Origin: Ravibacter arvi
GTDB taxonomy: Bacteria > Bacteroidota > Bacteroidia > Cytophagales > Spirosomataceae
Assembly: GCF_039540405.1 (NCBI RefSeq)
Contig: NZ_BAABEY010000029.1
Location: 62,001 to 126,000, forward strand
DNA length: 64,000 nt
Direction of reading: 5' to 3'
Made by a program: the position numbers and the translations under genes. How positions within the stretch are numbered: position 1 is the first letter of the stretch; every line of letters begins with the position of its first letter. Positions 18,297-26,227 of the stretch are shown piece after piece. The notes beneath the pieces were generated by a model. The model saw only the letters and a list, made by a program, of their open reading frames with translations, was not told the DNA's origin and did not search any database.

Positions 18297-19181
18297 TCAG
18301 CCGTTCGAATGCCGGAGCTTCCTGAGAAAATCCTTCCGGTATTGCAGCGGGCTGATTTTCATCCGGCGCCTGAACACCTTATAGAAATGGGATAAATCCC
18401 CGAAGCCGCTATCAAAGGCTATGTCGGTCATCGATCGCTCCGACATCAGAAGCTGCTCGCGGGCAAAATGGATCCGGTAATCAGTAACGGTCTCTACAAA
18501 CGTTTTTCCCGTCACCCGCTTGAAGTATTTGCAGAAAGCGCTTGCAGACATACTTACCGCCGAAGCTACCTTTTCAAGTACCACCTTGTCCCGGAAGTTT
18601 TCTACCACGTAAGCCAAAGCAATGCTGATCCGCTCCTGCTCGCCGGGCTTCGACAGGCCCATCGTACCGTCAGTGTCGAGAAGTTCGTATTGTCTTGAAC
18701 TGGCCAGCATCTCCAGGAGTTCAAGCAAAGCAATCATTCTCCGGAAGCGATCCTCCTCCCGGCTCAGTGACTTCATCATCCCCGTAGCATCCGCTACCGT
18801 GTCGCCCAGGAAACGTATACCGCAGGCACTTCTTCTGAAGAGCTCCGAAATTGACGCCAGCTCCGGCCGCTCGAAAAAAGCCGGGCCGAGGAACATGCTC
18901 TCAAACTGCACCAGGATGGAATGCGACCTTAACTCTCCTCTGACTATGTCCTCCGATTTCCAGCAATGCGGAAGGTCCGGGCCCAGCAATACCAGGTCTC
19001 CCGCGCCATAAGCCTGGATGCTCTTCCCGACGAAGCGGGTACCGGTACCGGCGGTGATGAGGGTCAGCTCAAATTCAGGATGAAAATGATAAGGCGCAGT
19101 GAACTTCTCCAGCGCAAAATTATTTACCAGGAAAGAAGATTTGTCATTGGGCGTAATACTTTCGAAAGTGGCCCTTATCAT
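18297..19181 (-). CDS. AraC-family transcriptional regulator, cupin N-terminus
   Basis: 294 residues. The N-terminal cupin-like sensor (FTAPYHFHPEFELTLITAGTGTRFVG, YGAGDLVLLGPDLPHCW) is followed by the two-helix-turn-helix AraC domain at about 190-290 (VASAVSMSASAFCKYFKRVTG; MTDIAFDSGFGDLSHFYKVFRRRM). It is divergent from the phytanoyl-CoA dioxygenase gene with 137 bp between starts, so that gene is the first candidate target; control of the nearby lyase is also possible. Confidence 0.92.
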   Translation of the reverse strand: MIRATFESITPNDKSSFLVNNFALEKFTAPYHFHPEFELTLITAGTGTRFVGKSIQAYGAGDLVLLGPDLPHCWKSEDIVRGELRSHSILVQFESMFLGPAFFERPELASISELFRRSACGIRFLGDTVADATGMMKSLSREEDRFRRMIALLELLEMLASSRQYELLDTDGTMGLSKPGEQERISIALAYVVENFRDKVVLEKVASAVSMSASAFCKYFKRVTGKTFVETVTDYRIHFAREQLLMSERSMTDIAFDSGFGDLSHFYKVFRRRMKISPLQYRKDFLRKLRHSNG

Positions 19182-19318
19182 CGCTTATTTTTTTGATATT
19201 TTTAACAATTTCTAATTTCAGGACAAAATAAACCATTAATTGGAAATTTTTTGCCTTACTATTTCTTTCCGCATTCTACAATTTTGCAGCACCTTTACTA
19301 CAAAAAGCTGTATTTATT

Positions 19319-20149
19319 ATGAATAAAACACTAAACCCGCCCGATCTGAGCGGTTATAAAAACATAACGGAGGAACAACAAACCTACTTCCGGGAAAACG
19401 GTCACGTGCTCATCCCCGGCGTTCTCAATGCTGACGAGGTTGCCTTCTACCGTGAGGCCATCAATGCCGCAACCTTCGCCAACAACAAGGAAACCCGCGA
19501 TATCAAAGACCGCGACACTTATGGAAAGGCTTTTCTCCAGGTCATGAATCTCTGGACCGTCGACCCGGTTGTAAAACATTTTACGCTGGCGCAACGCTTT
19601 GCCAAAATAGCGGCAGATCTTCTGGGCGTCGACCGGGTACGACTCTACCACGACCAGGCGCTTTACAAAGAGCCGGGCGGCGGGCACACCCCCTGGCACC
19701 AGGACCAATACTATTGGCCACTGGACACGCGCAATACCGTCACCATGTGGATGCCGCTCGTAGACATTGACGTAGACATGGGTATGCTTACCTTCGCTTC
19801 AGGCTCGCACAAAAAGGGCTTCGCCGTAGACGTAGGCATTTCCGACCAGTCGGAAAATGAATTCCTGGACCTCATACAATCACAGGGCATGGCCGTTACG
19901 CGGGCCGAAACCATGAAAGCCGGTGATGCCACCTGGCATTACGGCTGGACCTTCCACGCGGCCCCCGGCAACAATACGCCCGACCGGATGCGGGAGGTAA
20001 TGACCGTGATTTATTTCGCCGACGGCGCCAGGGTCACCGAACCGCAAAATCAAAATCAGCAGGCCGATCTTGATACCTGGCTTCGCAGTCGTCCCGTCGG
20101 AAGCCTCGCCGATTCCGATCTGAATCCACTGGTATACGCGAAACAATAA
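19319..20149 (+). CDS. Phytanoyl-CoA dioxygenase family Fe(II)/2OG oxygenase
   Basis: 276 residues. PhyH fold with the iron motif HQD in TPWHQDQYYW and a distal His in HYGWTFHAAPGNN, followed by RMREVMTVIYFADG, where the Arg would bind 2-oxoglutarate. These enzymes hydroxylate small molecules; many bacterial ones act on secondary metabolites or osmolytes, and the substrate here is unknown. The gene is monocistronic and divergent from an AraC regulator. A GC-rich hairpin follows. Confidence 0.88.
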   Translation: MNKTLNPPDLSGYKNITEEQQTYFRENGHVLIPGVLNADEVAFYREAINAATFANNKETRDIKDRDTYGKAFLQVMNLWTVDPVVKHFTLAQRFAKIAADLLGVDRVRLYHDQALYKEPGGGHTPWHQDQYYWPLDTRNTVTMWMPLVDIDVDMGMLTFASGSHKKGFAVDVGISDQSENEFLDLIQSQGMAVTRAETMKAGDATWHYGWTFHAAPGNNTPDRMREVMTVIYFADGARVTEPQNQNQQADLDTWLRSRPVGSLADSDLNPLVYAKQ

Positions 20150-20163
20150 GCGGAGTTCAGCGC

Positions 20164-20208
20164 TCCACGGCTCCGCCCGACAACCATTCCGCCGGGCGGA
20201 GCCATGGA
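20164..20208. other. GC-rich inverted repeat between convergent genes
   Basis: A 16-bp inverted repeat with one mismatch (20164-20179 with 20193-20208) lies between the convergent dioxygenase and acetyltransferase genes. An A run follows it on the plus strand, so neither strand has the hairpin-then-T order of a classical terminator. It may still act as a factor-dependent or bidirectional stop. Confidence 0.5.
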
Positions 20209-20218
20209 GAAAAAAAAC

Positions 20219-21079
20219 TTAACCTTTTTCCGGTCCCGAGCTGGCCCACATCCACTCGGGCTTGTCGCGTGGTTCCGGCCCGAGGCACATTCTCATAAAC
20301 CCGCGCTGCCTTTCGAAACCGCGGGCTTCCACCCATTTTATTGCCCCGGGATTTGCCAGGGGAATGTCCAGGAAACAAGCCGTACCGGGAAAAGCCGAAG
20401 CCAGGTCTGCCATAAGCGCTGCTCCAGCAGCTTCGGTAACCGCCGTAACCGGACCGATCTGCACCGCGTTGCGGCCCTTGCGGAAACCGGCAAAGCCGGC
20501 AAGCCGGCCGGATTGATCTCTGTTCAGGTAAAAGGAAGGGGGGGCAGCCGGATGAAGCAATGCGAGAAAGGAACACCGGTCCGCACCTGCACTTATCGCG
20601 TCCAGGGCAGCGATCTCCGCCATCACCGAAGCGTCCGCGTAGCGTCTCACTGCCCGTTCCGGCGCGGCCGCACCGGGAAATCTACCCGCATAACGTACCA
20701 GCTCAAATTCAATCCGGAACCCCAGTTTTTGATACACCGGCAAGCCCAGGGGCGTGGCATCCAGCCGGATCGTCTGAGCTCCCGAGTCGCGGAGATAGGC
20801 AATCGCGTGAGCCATCAGCTCCCGCGCAACTCCCCGGCCGCGTGCCGCCCTGTCTACCAGGACCATGGCAATCCAGCCGGTTGTACCGAAGCGGCAGCAG
20901 GTGGTCGTGGCAACTCCTACCCCATTCAGATCCCCGACAAAACACCCATCAGGTTCCAGCCTGATCGCCCGCTCCCAATCGTCGTCAAGCTGGTTCCAGC
21001 CGGCCTGCTCCACCAGTTGACGGCAAAGCGGGAAGTCGGCACGGGTCAGGCGACGGATAATAAGACGGTCAGGATCCAA
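20219..21079 (-). CDS. GNAT-family N-acetyltransferase
   Basis: 286 residues. The N-terminal half is a GNAT domain (IIRRLTRADFPLCRQLVEQAG; acetyl-CoA loop region VDRAARGRGVARELMAHAIAYL; LPVYQKLGFRIEFEL). The C-terminal half resembles the second domain of double-GNAT proteins (GRLAGFAGFRKGRNAVQIGPV, IPLANPGAIKWVEARGF). Substrate unknown. Divergent from the Crp/Fnr gene, and its start lies 100 bp from the twin-operator site there. Confidence 0.85.
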   Translation of the reverse strand: MDPDRLIIRRLTRADFPLCRQLVEQAGWNQLDDDWERAIRLEPDGCFVGDLNGVGVATTTCCRFGTTGWIAMVLVDRAARGRGVARELMAHAIAYLRDSGAQTIRLDATPLGLPVYQKLGFRIEFELVRYAGRFPGAAAPERAVRRYADASVMAEIAALDAISAGADRCSFLALLHPAAPPSFYLNRDQSGRLAGFAGFRKGRNAVQIGPVTAVTEAAGAALMADLASAFPGTACFLDIPLANPGAIKWVEARGFERQRGFMRMCLGPEPRDKPEWMWASSGPEKG

Positions 21080-21179
21080 AACTCACAAAATTGGTTCACC
21101 TCAAACTTCGGAAAAAATTCCTGAATACTACGCTGTCGGCCGTAAAGCTGCAATAACGGTCCCGGGCGCCGCATTTTTA

Positions 21180-21193
21180 TTGTCAAATGACAA
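21180..21193. promoter_or_regulatory. Crp/Fnr-type operator copy 1 (crp promoter)
   Basis: Perfect palindrome TTGTC-AAAT-GACAA, the half-site spacing of FNR boxes (TTGAT-N4-ATCAA). Copy 2 is identical over 15 bp and shares further GCCGG and GAGTA blocks. Its first base is 36 nt upstream of the TAccTTTa box, which puts its centre near -41 if the box is a real -7 element. Confidence 0.75.
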
Positions 21194-21215
21194 TGGCCGG
21201 GAGTACCCGTTTCTC

Positions 21216-21223
21216 TACCTTTA
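21216..21223 (+). promoter_or_regulatory. Predicted -7 box of the Crp/Fnr gene
   Basis: TACCTTTA, seven of eight positions relevant to the Bacteroidota TAnnTTTG box, 29 bp before the ATG at 21252. The position where a -33 TTG would sit reads TGG (21194-21196), so the promoter looks activator-dependent. Confidence 0.5.
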
Positions 21224-21251
21224 TGCTCCGGCACCTTTCGACCGTCTGCAA

Positions 21252-21830
21252 ATGGAAGAATTATTGAACTACCTTAAAAAGTTTGGCAACGTTTCGGAAA
21301 CGGAGGAGCAGGCGATAGCAGCATCCTTCAAAAATACAATTATTCCCAAAGGCGAATATTTCACCGAAGCCGGGAAAACCAGCAACAGTATTGCCTTTGT
21401 CAGGTCCGGGGTATTCCGCACTTTGTATTACAACAAATCAGGAGACGATTTCACGCGGTATTTCATCTACGAAGGCAGGTTTATCGGCGACTTACAGGCA
21501 TTCACCGAACAAACGCCCGCTACTGAATACACCGAAGCCATCACCGACAGTGAAGTGTGGAGCATCAGTTTCTCCGGTTTCGCCGCCCTGGAAAAAAAAG
21601 TGACGGTATGGCCGCGCCTCCTGGCCAAGCTGCACGGATTTTCCATCGAAAGCAAACTCAAAACAGCCAGTATGATGCTCAATCTCGACGCAAAGGCCCG
21701 CTATCTTCATTTTCTCCAGCACTATCCGGGGCTCGCCAACCGCGTTCCGCAGGCCATGCTGGCGTCCTACCTGGGCGTAACGCCGTCGTCATTAAGCCGG
21801 ATCAGGAAATCCATTCTCCCCGGCCGTTAG
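21252..21830 (+). CDS. Crp/Fnr-family transcriptional regulator
   Basis: 192 residues from ATG 21252. A longer frame from 21180 is rejected because it would run through the operator and promoter. The cyclic-nucleotide-binding-like barrel (IIPKGEYFTEAGKTSNSIAF, RSGVFRTLYYNKSGDDFTRYF, IGDLQAFTEQTPATEYTEA) is followed by a C-terminal helix-turn-helix (QAMLASYLGVTPSSLSRIRKSI). No Cys cluster for an FNR-type iron-sulphur centre is seen. Matching palindromes lie in its own promoter and directly after its stop codon, in front of the purA-family gene, so it probably controls both. Confidence 0.9.
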   Translation: MEELLNYLKKFGNVSETEEQAIAASFKNTIIPKGEYFTEAGKTSNSIAFVRSGVFRTLYYNKSGDDFTRYFIYEGRFIGDLQAFTEQTPATEYTEAITDSEVWSISFSGFAALEKKVTVWPRLLAKLHGFSIESKLKTASMMLNLDAKARYLHFLQHYPGLANRVPQAMLASYLGVTPSSLSRIRKSILPGR

Positions 21831-21844
21831 TTGTCAAATGACAA
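21831..21844. promoter_or_regulatory. Crp/Fnr-type operator copy 2 (purA-family promoter)
   Basis: TTGTC-AAAT-GACAA again, starting on the base after the regulator's stop codon. Its first base is 36 nt before the TAatTTTG box, the same spacing as copy 1. Confidence 0.75.
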
Positions 21845-21874
21845 TTGCCGGCGAGTAGACCGTCCTTAATTTTG
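21845..21874 (+). promoter_or_regulatory. Predicted promoter of the purA-family gene
   Basis: TTG at 21845-21847, 19 bp, then TAATTTTG at 21867-21874: a full match to the TTG-N17-23-TAnnTTTG promoter pattern known from Flavobacterium. It starts right at the edge of operator copy 2 and lies 17 bp before the ATG. Confidence 0.7.
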
Positions 21875-21891
21875 TCCAAAAAACAATCAAT

Positions 21892-23175
21892 ATGGATATC
21901 GTTTTGGGACTACAGTGGGGAGATGAAGGCAAAGGAAAATTCATCGATTTTATCAGCCGCAATTACAACATTGTCGCGCGCTTCAACGGTGGCGCCAATG
22001 CCGGCCACAGCATCGTTTACAAGAACAAAAAAATTACGCTGAAGTCCCTGCCTTCCGGCATCCTGCTTCCCGGTGTACAAAACCTGTTGGGGTCGGGTGT
22101 GGTGATAGACCCCGTCAGCTTTCAAAAAGAGGTACAGTCACTGACTGATTTCGACAGCGACCTTACCCCCCGGAAACACCTGCTGATTTCGCGAAAGGCC
22201 AACCTCCTGCTTCCCACGCATAAATGGCGGGATGTTTACATGGAGAATGATCCCGCTTACCGCACCATCGGCACGACTCAAAACGGCATCGGACAGGCCT
22301 ACGCAGACAAGGCACTTCGCCAAAATTTCCGGGCAGGCGACATTTTTGCCCCGGGGTTCGAGGCGGAGCTTCTTCAAAGCTGGGACAGGCAATGCGCCGA
22401 ACTGGCCCGGCTGGGCGTGAATGTGCCCGACACAGAACTCGACCTTTTCCTCGACGCCATTTCATTCCTTAAAGATTTCGCCATCACCGACACCGAGCTG
22501 TTCCTCAACGAAGCGATCAGAACCGGGAAAAAAGTACTCGCAGAGGGTGCCCAGGCAACGCTTCTCGACATCGATCACGGCACCTACCCTTATGTAACCT
22601 CTTCCACTACGCTCGCCGCCGGCGCATGCAGCAGTCTCGGCGTCTCGCCCAGGCTGGTCGGTAAGATTTACGGCGTGGCGAAAGCCTATTGCACCCGCGT
22701 CGGGAACGGTGTTTTCCCGACGGAAATACAAGGCAAAACCGGGGGTCTTATCCGCGAAAAAGGTCATGAATTCGGGTCTAATACCGGCAGGGCGAGGAGA
22801 ATCGGCTGGCTCGACCTGCCTGCTCTCAGGTATTCGGTCATGCTCAACGGGGTAACACACCTGGTCCTCACCAAAGCGGATATCCTGGATGATTTTGATC
22901 GTATCCAGGTATGCACCCACTATCAATGCGGCGACCATATCTCGGCGGATGCCTCGTCTTTGTTCACGCAGCAAGAAATAAAACCGGTCTGGTTAGAGCT
23001 CGAAGGCTGGAAACAAAACATCTCCAACAGGAAAAACCCCGCGGAGTTGCCGCCGGCACTACTGAATTTTCTTGCTTTCCTGGAACGTGAGCTTCAGATA
23101 CCCGTCGGCTACCTTTCGGTCGGCCCTGACCGGGAACAGATCATGAAACGGGAAAACATTGCTACTCACAAATAG
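21892..23175 (+). CDS. purA: Divergent adenylosuccinate synthetase (PurA family)
   Basis: 427 residues, normal PurA length. The GTP/catalytic loop is intact (QWGDEGKGK), as are NAGH, CTRVG and SVGPDREQ. Several family-conserved positions differ: NAGHT is NAGHS, the IMP loop TTGxGIGP is TTQNGIGQ, EGAQG is EGAQA, VTSSN is VTSST, GPFPTE is GVFPTE, and GRxRR(C/I)GW is retained as GRARRIGW. PurA joins aspartate to IMP using GTP in AMP synthesis. The altered IMP-contact segments, regulator-linked promoter and accessory neighbours suggest a paralogue with a changed substrate, though a merely divergent housekeeping enzyme cannot be excluded. Its stop overlaps the convergent ATPase gene by 10 bp. Confidence 0.85.
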   Translation: MDIVLGLQWGDEGKGKFIDFISRNYNIVARFNGGANAGHSIVYKNKKITLKSLPSGILLPGVQNLLGSGVVIDPVSFQKEVQSLTDFDSDLTPRKHLLISRKANLLLPTHKWRDVYMENDPAYRTIGTTQNGIGQAYADKALRQNFRAGDIFAPGFEAELLQSWDRQCAELARLGVNVPDTELDLFLDAISFLKDFAITDTELFLNEAIRTGKKVLAEGAQATLLDIDHGTYPYVTSSTTLAAGACSSLGVSPRLVGKIYGVAKAYCTRVGNGVFPTEIQGKTGGLIREKGHEFGSNTGRARRIGWLDLPALRYSVMLNGVTHLVLTKADILDDFDRIQVCTHYQCGDHISADASSLFTQQEIKPVWLELEGWKQNISNRKNPAELPPALLNFLAFLERELQIPVGYLSVGPDREQIMKRENIATHK

Positions 23176-23702
23176 TCCAGAATAAAATCTGCCCGCTCCG
23201 GCACAGGCAGATGCGGGATTTCGACCAGGTCGTACCCCAGACCGGCATAGACTTCGTTCATCACGTCGTAGGTAGCGACGGCCTCCCTGAATGATTGTTT
23301 TCGTTCGGTATCGTTGACATAAATTTCCGGCCAGGGAGGTGTCACAAAAACCGTTTGGCAATACCTGTAGCGCATAACCGCCAGCCTGATTTCATCAGGA
23401 ACCGGCAGGTTACACAGCCTTAGATAACCGACTGTGTCCGGCAGTCCCCGGTCAAAAAAAGTAAGCGCGCCGGTTTCGGCCGCCAATTGATGGCTGCGTA
23501 CCGCCATGTGAAACATTTCGATGGCGTAGCCCTCCCGGTCTGCCCAGGGAAGCTTGCTCCCCCCGGTTTCGATTTGGTGCCGGATAATATGCCTCCCGGA
23601 TTCCGCCACGCAGGCATACCCGGCGCGGTCCAAATACTCGAGTATCGACGTCTTCCCCATTCCCGGTCCGCCGGTAATGACGATGGCTTTGGTATTGATC
23701 AT
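23166..23702 (-). CDS. NadR/Ttd14-like AAA_28 ATPase or kinase
   Basis: 178 residues from ATG 23702-23700. A longer frame exists, but its first 37 codons are translated repeat units (HTSHLIPHTSYL) and are rejected. The Walker A motif is GGPGMGKT near residue 10; FFDRGLPDTVGYLRL and the Arg-rich lid (NDTERKQSF) fit the AAA_28 family of NadR-type kinases and related ATPases. Substrate unknown; proximity to a PurA paralogue hints at a nucleotide-related role. Heptad array C begins in the first base pair of its start codon. Confidence 0.8.
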   Translation of the reverse strand: MINTKAIVITGGPGMGKTSILEYLDRAGYACVAESGRHIIRHQIETGGSKLPWADREGYAIEMFHMAVRSHQLAAETGALTFFDRGLPDTVGYLRLCNLPVPDEIRLAVMRYRYCQTVFVTPPWPEIYVNDTERKQSFREAVATYDVMNEVYAGLGYDLVEIPHLPVPERADFILDYL

Positions 23703-23816
23703 GAGGTGTGAGGTGTAAGTTGTGAGGTATGAGGTGTGAGGTATGAGGTGTGAGGTGTGGGGTGTGGGGGGAAATTTGGGTGGAATGGTTCCTCCACAAA
23801 CCTCACCCCTCAAATC
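23702..23816. repeat. Heptad repeat array C between divergent genes
   Basis: Ten consecutive in-register 7-mers at 23702-23771 (TGAGGTG, TGAGGTG, TAAGTTG, TGAGGTA, TGAGGTG, TGAGGTA, TGAGGTG, TGAGGTG, TGGGGTG, TGGGGGG), a 24-nt centre, then three opposite-sense units at 23796-23816 (ACAAACC, TCACCCC, TCAAATC). The long arm touches the ATPase start codon; the short arm ends 45 bp before the formyltransferase ATG. Both genes therefore carry CCTCA-type units in their leaders. Confidence 0.92.
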
Positions 23817-23861
23817 TAAAGAAATTTTTCCCCACCTTTGGGAAGTTTTCTAAACCGCTCT

Positions 23862-24788
23862 ATGTTAAAAATAGGATTGATCTGTAACACGGCTGCGGCA
23901 TTTCCCCTGCTTCAATGGGCCGCTGCCAACCAATTGCTGGGCGGTGTTGCAATTCTGAACCAGGCCTCGGAATTTTATGAGCAGGCCGTTTCCCTCACCA
24001 CCCGCATGGGCGTTCCGCTCCGTATCCTGGACCGTCAGAACATCACCGACCAACTGGTCGGCTGGCAGAAAAGCTCTTCGATAAATATCGTACTGGTATT
24101 GGGGTTCCCGCTCAGAATACGGCGCCGCGCTCTTGATTCGGCACCTTTCGGCGTGTACAATATCCATTTTGGCAAATTGCCGGAATATGCCGGGTCATTC
24201 CCTGTTTTCTGGCAAATATTAAATGGAGCGCAGCGCGCAACACTTACCATTCACCGCATGGACGCCGGACTCGATACCGGTCCGGTAGCCGTCGAAATTC
24301 CTTTCGAAATCGGGGATAGTCAATCTTTCGGACTGGTGGATGCACAATACGGCTTTGTGGCTGTACAGGCAACCATCCAGCTGCTGACGTCTATTGCGAA
24401 CAATACGTTGAAACTGGTGCCTCAAACTGCGCCTACGTCACCGGCGCAAGGGAAACCGCTCGTAAAAGATCTTGTTATCCGGTGGGAAGAAATGAACGCA
24501 AAGCAGGTTACTGCGCTCGTACTGGCCACCAATCCCTGGAACCGTGGCGCGCTGGCCCTGGTCAACGGGTTCGACGTGAAAATCATGGAAGCCGGTCCCG
24601 GGGAAGATACGGAACTAGCTCCCGGCACTATTTTCCGGACCGCCGCCGGTGAAATGGCGGTTGCCTGCCGCGACAAAACCTCGGTAATCTTGCGGATCCT
24701 CTACTGCACATTCGGCTATTTCGAAACAACCAGAATCTGGTCTTTCGGGCTTTCGGAAGGAGACCGCTTTGAACGCATTCCACTATAA
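23862..24788 (+). CDS. Formyltransferase-fold protein
   Basis: 308 residues from ATG 23862. Formyl-transferase fold with catalytic Asn and His in YNIHFGKLPEYAGSFPVFW and Asp in MDAGLDTGPVA, matching the N-x-H...D triad of methionyl-tRNA formyltransferase, PurN and sugar formyltransferases. The usual HxSLLP motif reads HFGKLP. The C-terminal part (GKPLVKDLVIRWEEMNAKQV, RALVNGF-like and WSFGLSEGDRF segments) resembles the Fmt C-terminal domain. It likely moves a formyl group from 10-formyl-THF to an unknown amine. Overlaps the next, convergent gene by 6 bp. Confidence 0.82.
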   Translation: MLKIGLICNTAAAFPLLQWAAANQLLGGVAILNQASEFYEQAVSLTTRMGVPLRILDRQNITDQLVGWQKSSSINIVLVLGFPLRIRRRALDSAPFGVYNIHFGKLPEYAGSFPVFWQILNGAQRATLTIHRMDAGLDTGPVAVEIPFEIGDSQSFGLVDAQYGFVAVQATIQLLTSIANNTLKLVPQTAPTSPAQGKPLVKDLVIRWEEMNAKQVTALVLATNPWNRGALALVNGFDVKIMEAGPGEDTELAPGTIFRTAAGEMAVACRDKTSVILRILYCTFGYFETTRIWSFGLSEGDRFERIPL

Positions 24789-25481
24789 TGCATCCTGCTC
24801 CGCCGCCAGCTCATCTTTCAGTTGCCGTACAATGCGGGCAGCGGTCTCCGAGTTCATGGCCGACAACTGACTGATCATAGCCAGTTTGGTGGCCCTGTCG
24901 TAACGAACGTACCCTTCTTTTTCAAAGTCGTACCCCGCGCGACGGAACAGCTCGTCCGACCAGCTGTTCCTGATGCAGTCAATTACCAGGTGTATCCGGT
25001 CAGTCCCGCCGTCGTTGGAAACGAAATGCGGCAGGTTGAAATTAGCGTACCAACACGACCCGGGCAGCATTTTCAGTTCCTGTCCGTTTACCCGGAACAA
25101 CACCGAGTCATTGGTCTGTATCGGAACGTGGATCCTGAAAAAACCGTCCTCATAGCCCGATGACAGATCCCGGTGCTCACGTATAAAGCTGCCGGGAGAG
25201 AGAGAAAGCAACCGTACCGCTTCTTTTTCGCAAAGAAACCAATCCATTACGGACCTGAAATAAGGGCACCGGTCCAATAACGGAGTATCCTGATACCGTG
25301 CGTTTGCCGTAGCACGTATATCCGTTTCGGAGCCGCTGGCCGAGCGAAGCGAAATACTGGACCAGGTACCGCTATAATCCTGCTGGTTGAAATGGACCGG
25401 CCATTTCGTTTTCAGACAAATCGCCAGGTCCCACGACAATAACGATTGATCAAATTTTATGTCAAACTGACAGGAATCCAT
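24783..25481 (-). CDS. Aspartyl/asparaginyl beta-hydroxylase-like oxygenase
   Basis: 232 residues. Shows the beta-hydroxylase jelly roll: REHRDLSSGYEDGFFRIHVPI holds the first iron His and a following acidic residue, CWYANFNLPHFVSNDG and RIHLVIDC hold the distal His and the Arg for 2-oxoglutarate. The family hydroxylates Asp/Asn or related side chains. The last 60 residues are helical and not typical. It converges on the formyltransferase gene, with their ends overlapping. An AT-rich 232-bp gap follows its start. Confidence 0.82.
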   Translation of the reverse strand: MDSCQFDIKFDQSLLSWDLAICLKTKWPVHFNQQDYSGTWSSISLRSASGSETDIRATANARYQDTPLLDRCPYFRSVMDWFLCEKEAVRLLSLSPGSFIREHRDLSSGYEDGFFRIHVPIQTNDSVLFRVNGQELKMLPGSCWYANFNLPHFVSNDGGTDRIHLVIDCIRNSWSDELFRRAGYDFEKEGYVRYDRATKLAMISQLSAMNSETAARIVRQLKDELAAEQDAL

Positions 25482-25551
25482 AGCTAATATTTATAGTTAT
25501 ATCATCAAAAAATGTGACGAACTGTTGTATAAAGTATTTGTTTAAAATATT

Positions 25552-25559
25552 TACTTTTG
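25552..25559 (+). promoter_or_regulatory. Predicted -7 box upstream of the HEAGH protein
   Basis: TACTTTTG, a full TAnnTTTG match, inside the AT-rich divergent gap and 154 bp before the next ATG. No TTG lies at 17-23 bp; the nearest is 24 bp upstream. Confidence 0.35.
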
Positions 25560-25713
25560 TTCAAGCTATTTCTACTACTATTGTAAAATAGTTTTACCGA
25601 CCTCCTTTTTCTCAACGATCTGCTTTATTTGCATAATTCTATGGCTCATTTCCTGTCTCCGGCATTCCGTTTTCCTATTCTACCGGCAAACAAAACGCTA
25701 TAATAGTTGCCCT

Positions 25714-26223
25714 ATGGAAAATCTTGACAATTTTTCGCTGTTGGCAATACAACGCTTTCTCGAAGAAATAGGGATTGAAGTTATTTTTACATCATTAACA
25801 GAGGACACCTTTTTACCGGGTATCAAAATAGACCGCGGCAAATTGCTGGTCGATAAGTCGCGCCTGTTATACGTTGGCGACCTTCTACATGAGGCAGGAC
25901 ATATCGCCCTGCTGGAACCGGGGGAGCGCCTGCTTCGCTCCGGGGACCTGACCGGGCAGGAAAACCAGGAAGCCATCGAAATGGCTGTAATTGCATGGTC
26001 ATTTGCTGCCAGCCTGGAGGCGGGGATAGATCCTGCGGTGGTATTTCACAACAGCGGATATCACGGCGGGGGCAAAAATATCCTGGAGAACTTTAAGGAT
26101 GGCCGATATTTCGGAGTTCCCATCCTGGAGTGGCTGGGATTGACCGACCGGCCGGCGGCCACTGGCCCGGAAGAGCGTTTTGTGTACCCCAAAATGCGGC
26201 GGTGGATCCGTAATGTCGCCTGA
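25714..26223 (+). CDS. HEAGH-motif protein, possible metallopeptidase-like
   Basis: 169 residues, soluble. LLHEAGHIALLEPGERLL near residues 56-75 is an HExxH-type motif as in ImmA/IrrE-like and other zinc peptidases; no clear third ligand was assigned. The C-terminus (GYHGGGKNILENF, GVPILEWLGLT) is not recognised. It may be catalytic or only share the motif. The next gene starts 4 bp after its stop, or overlaps it if an earlier ATG is used, so the two are probably cotranscribed. Confidence 0.6.
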   Translation: MENLDNFSLLAIQRFLEEIGIEVIFTSLTEDTFLPGIKIDRGKLLVDKSRLLYVGDLLHEAGHIALLEPGERLLRSGDLTGQENQEAIEMAVIAWSFAASLEAGIDPAVVFHNSGYHGGGKNILENFKDGRYFGVPILEWLGLTDRPAATGPEERFVYPKMRRWIRNVA

Positions 26224-26227
26224 AAAT

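Noticed and set aside
17869..18384. Short plus-strand frames upstream of the lyase
   Set aside because: No domain, and they overlap repeat array B or the end of the AraC regulator.
20204..21124. Plus-strand frame of 306 codons opposite the acetyltransferase
   Set aside because: Antisense to a clear GNAT protein; its composition is low-complexity Arg/Pro/Gly with no domain.
21892..23175. Phage-type PurZ (2-aminoadenine pathway)
   Set aside because: The catalytic Asp of GDEGKGK is retained and there is no phage context or partner polymerase; only a PurA paralogue can be supported.
23703..23813. N-terminal extension of the NadR-like ATPase
   Set aside because: The codons are translated repeat units with a seven-residue period; the family begins at the ATG at 23702, just before the Walker A motif.
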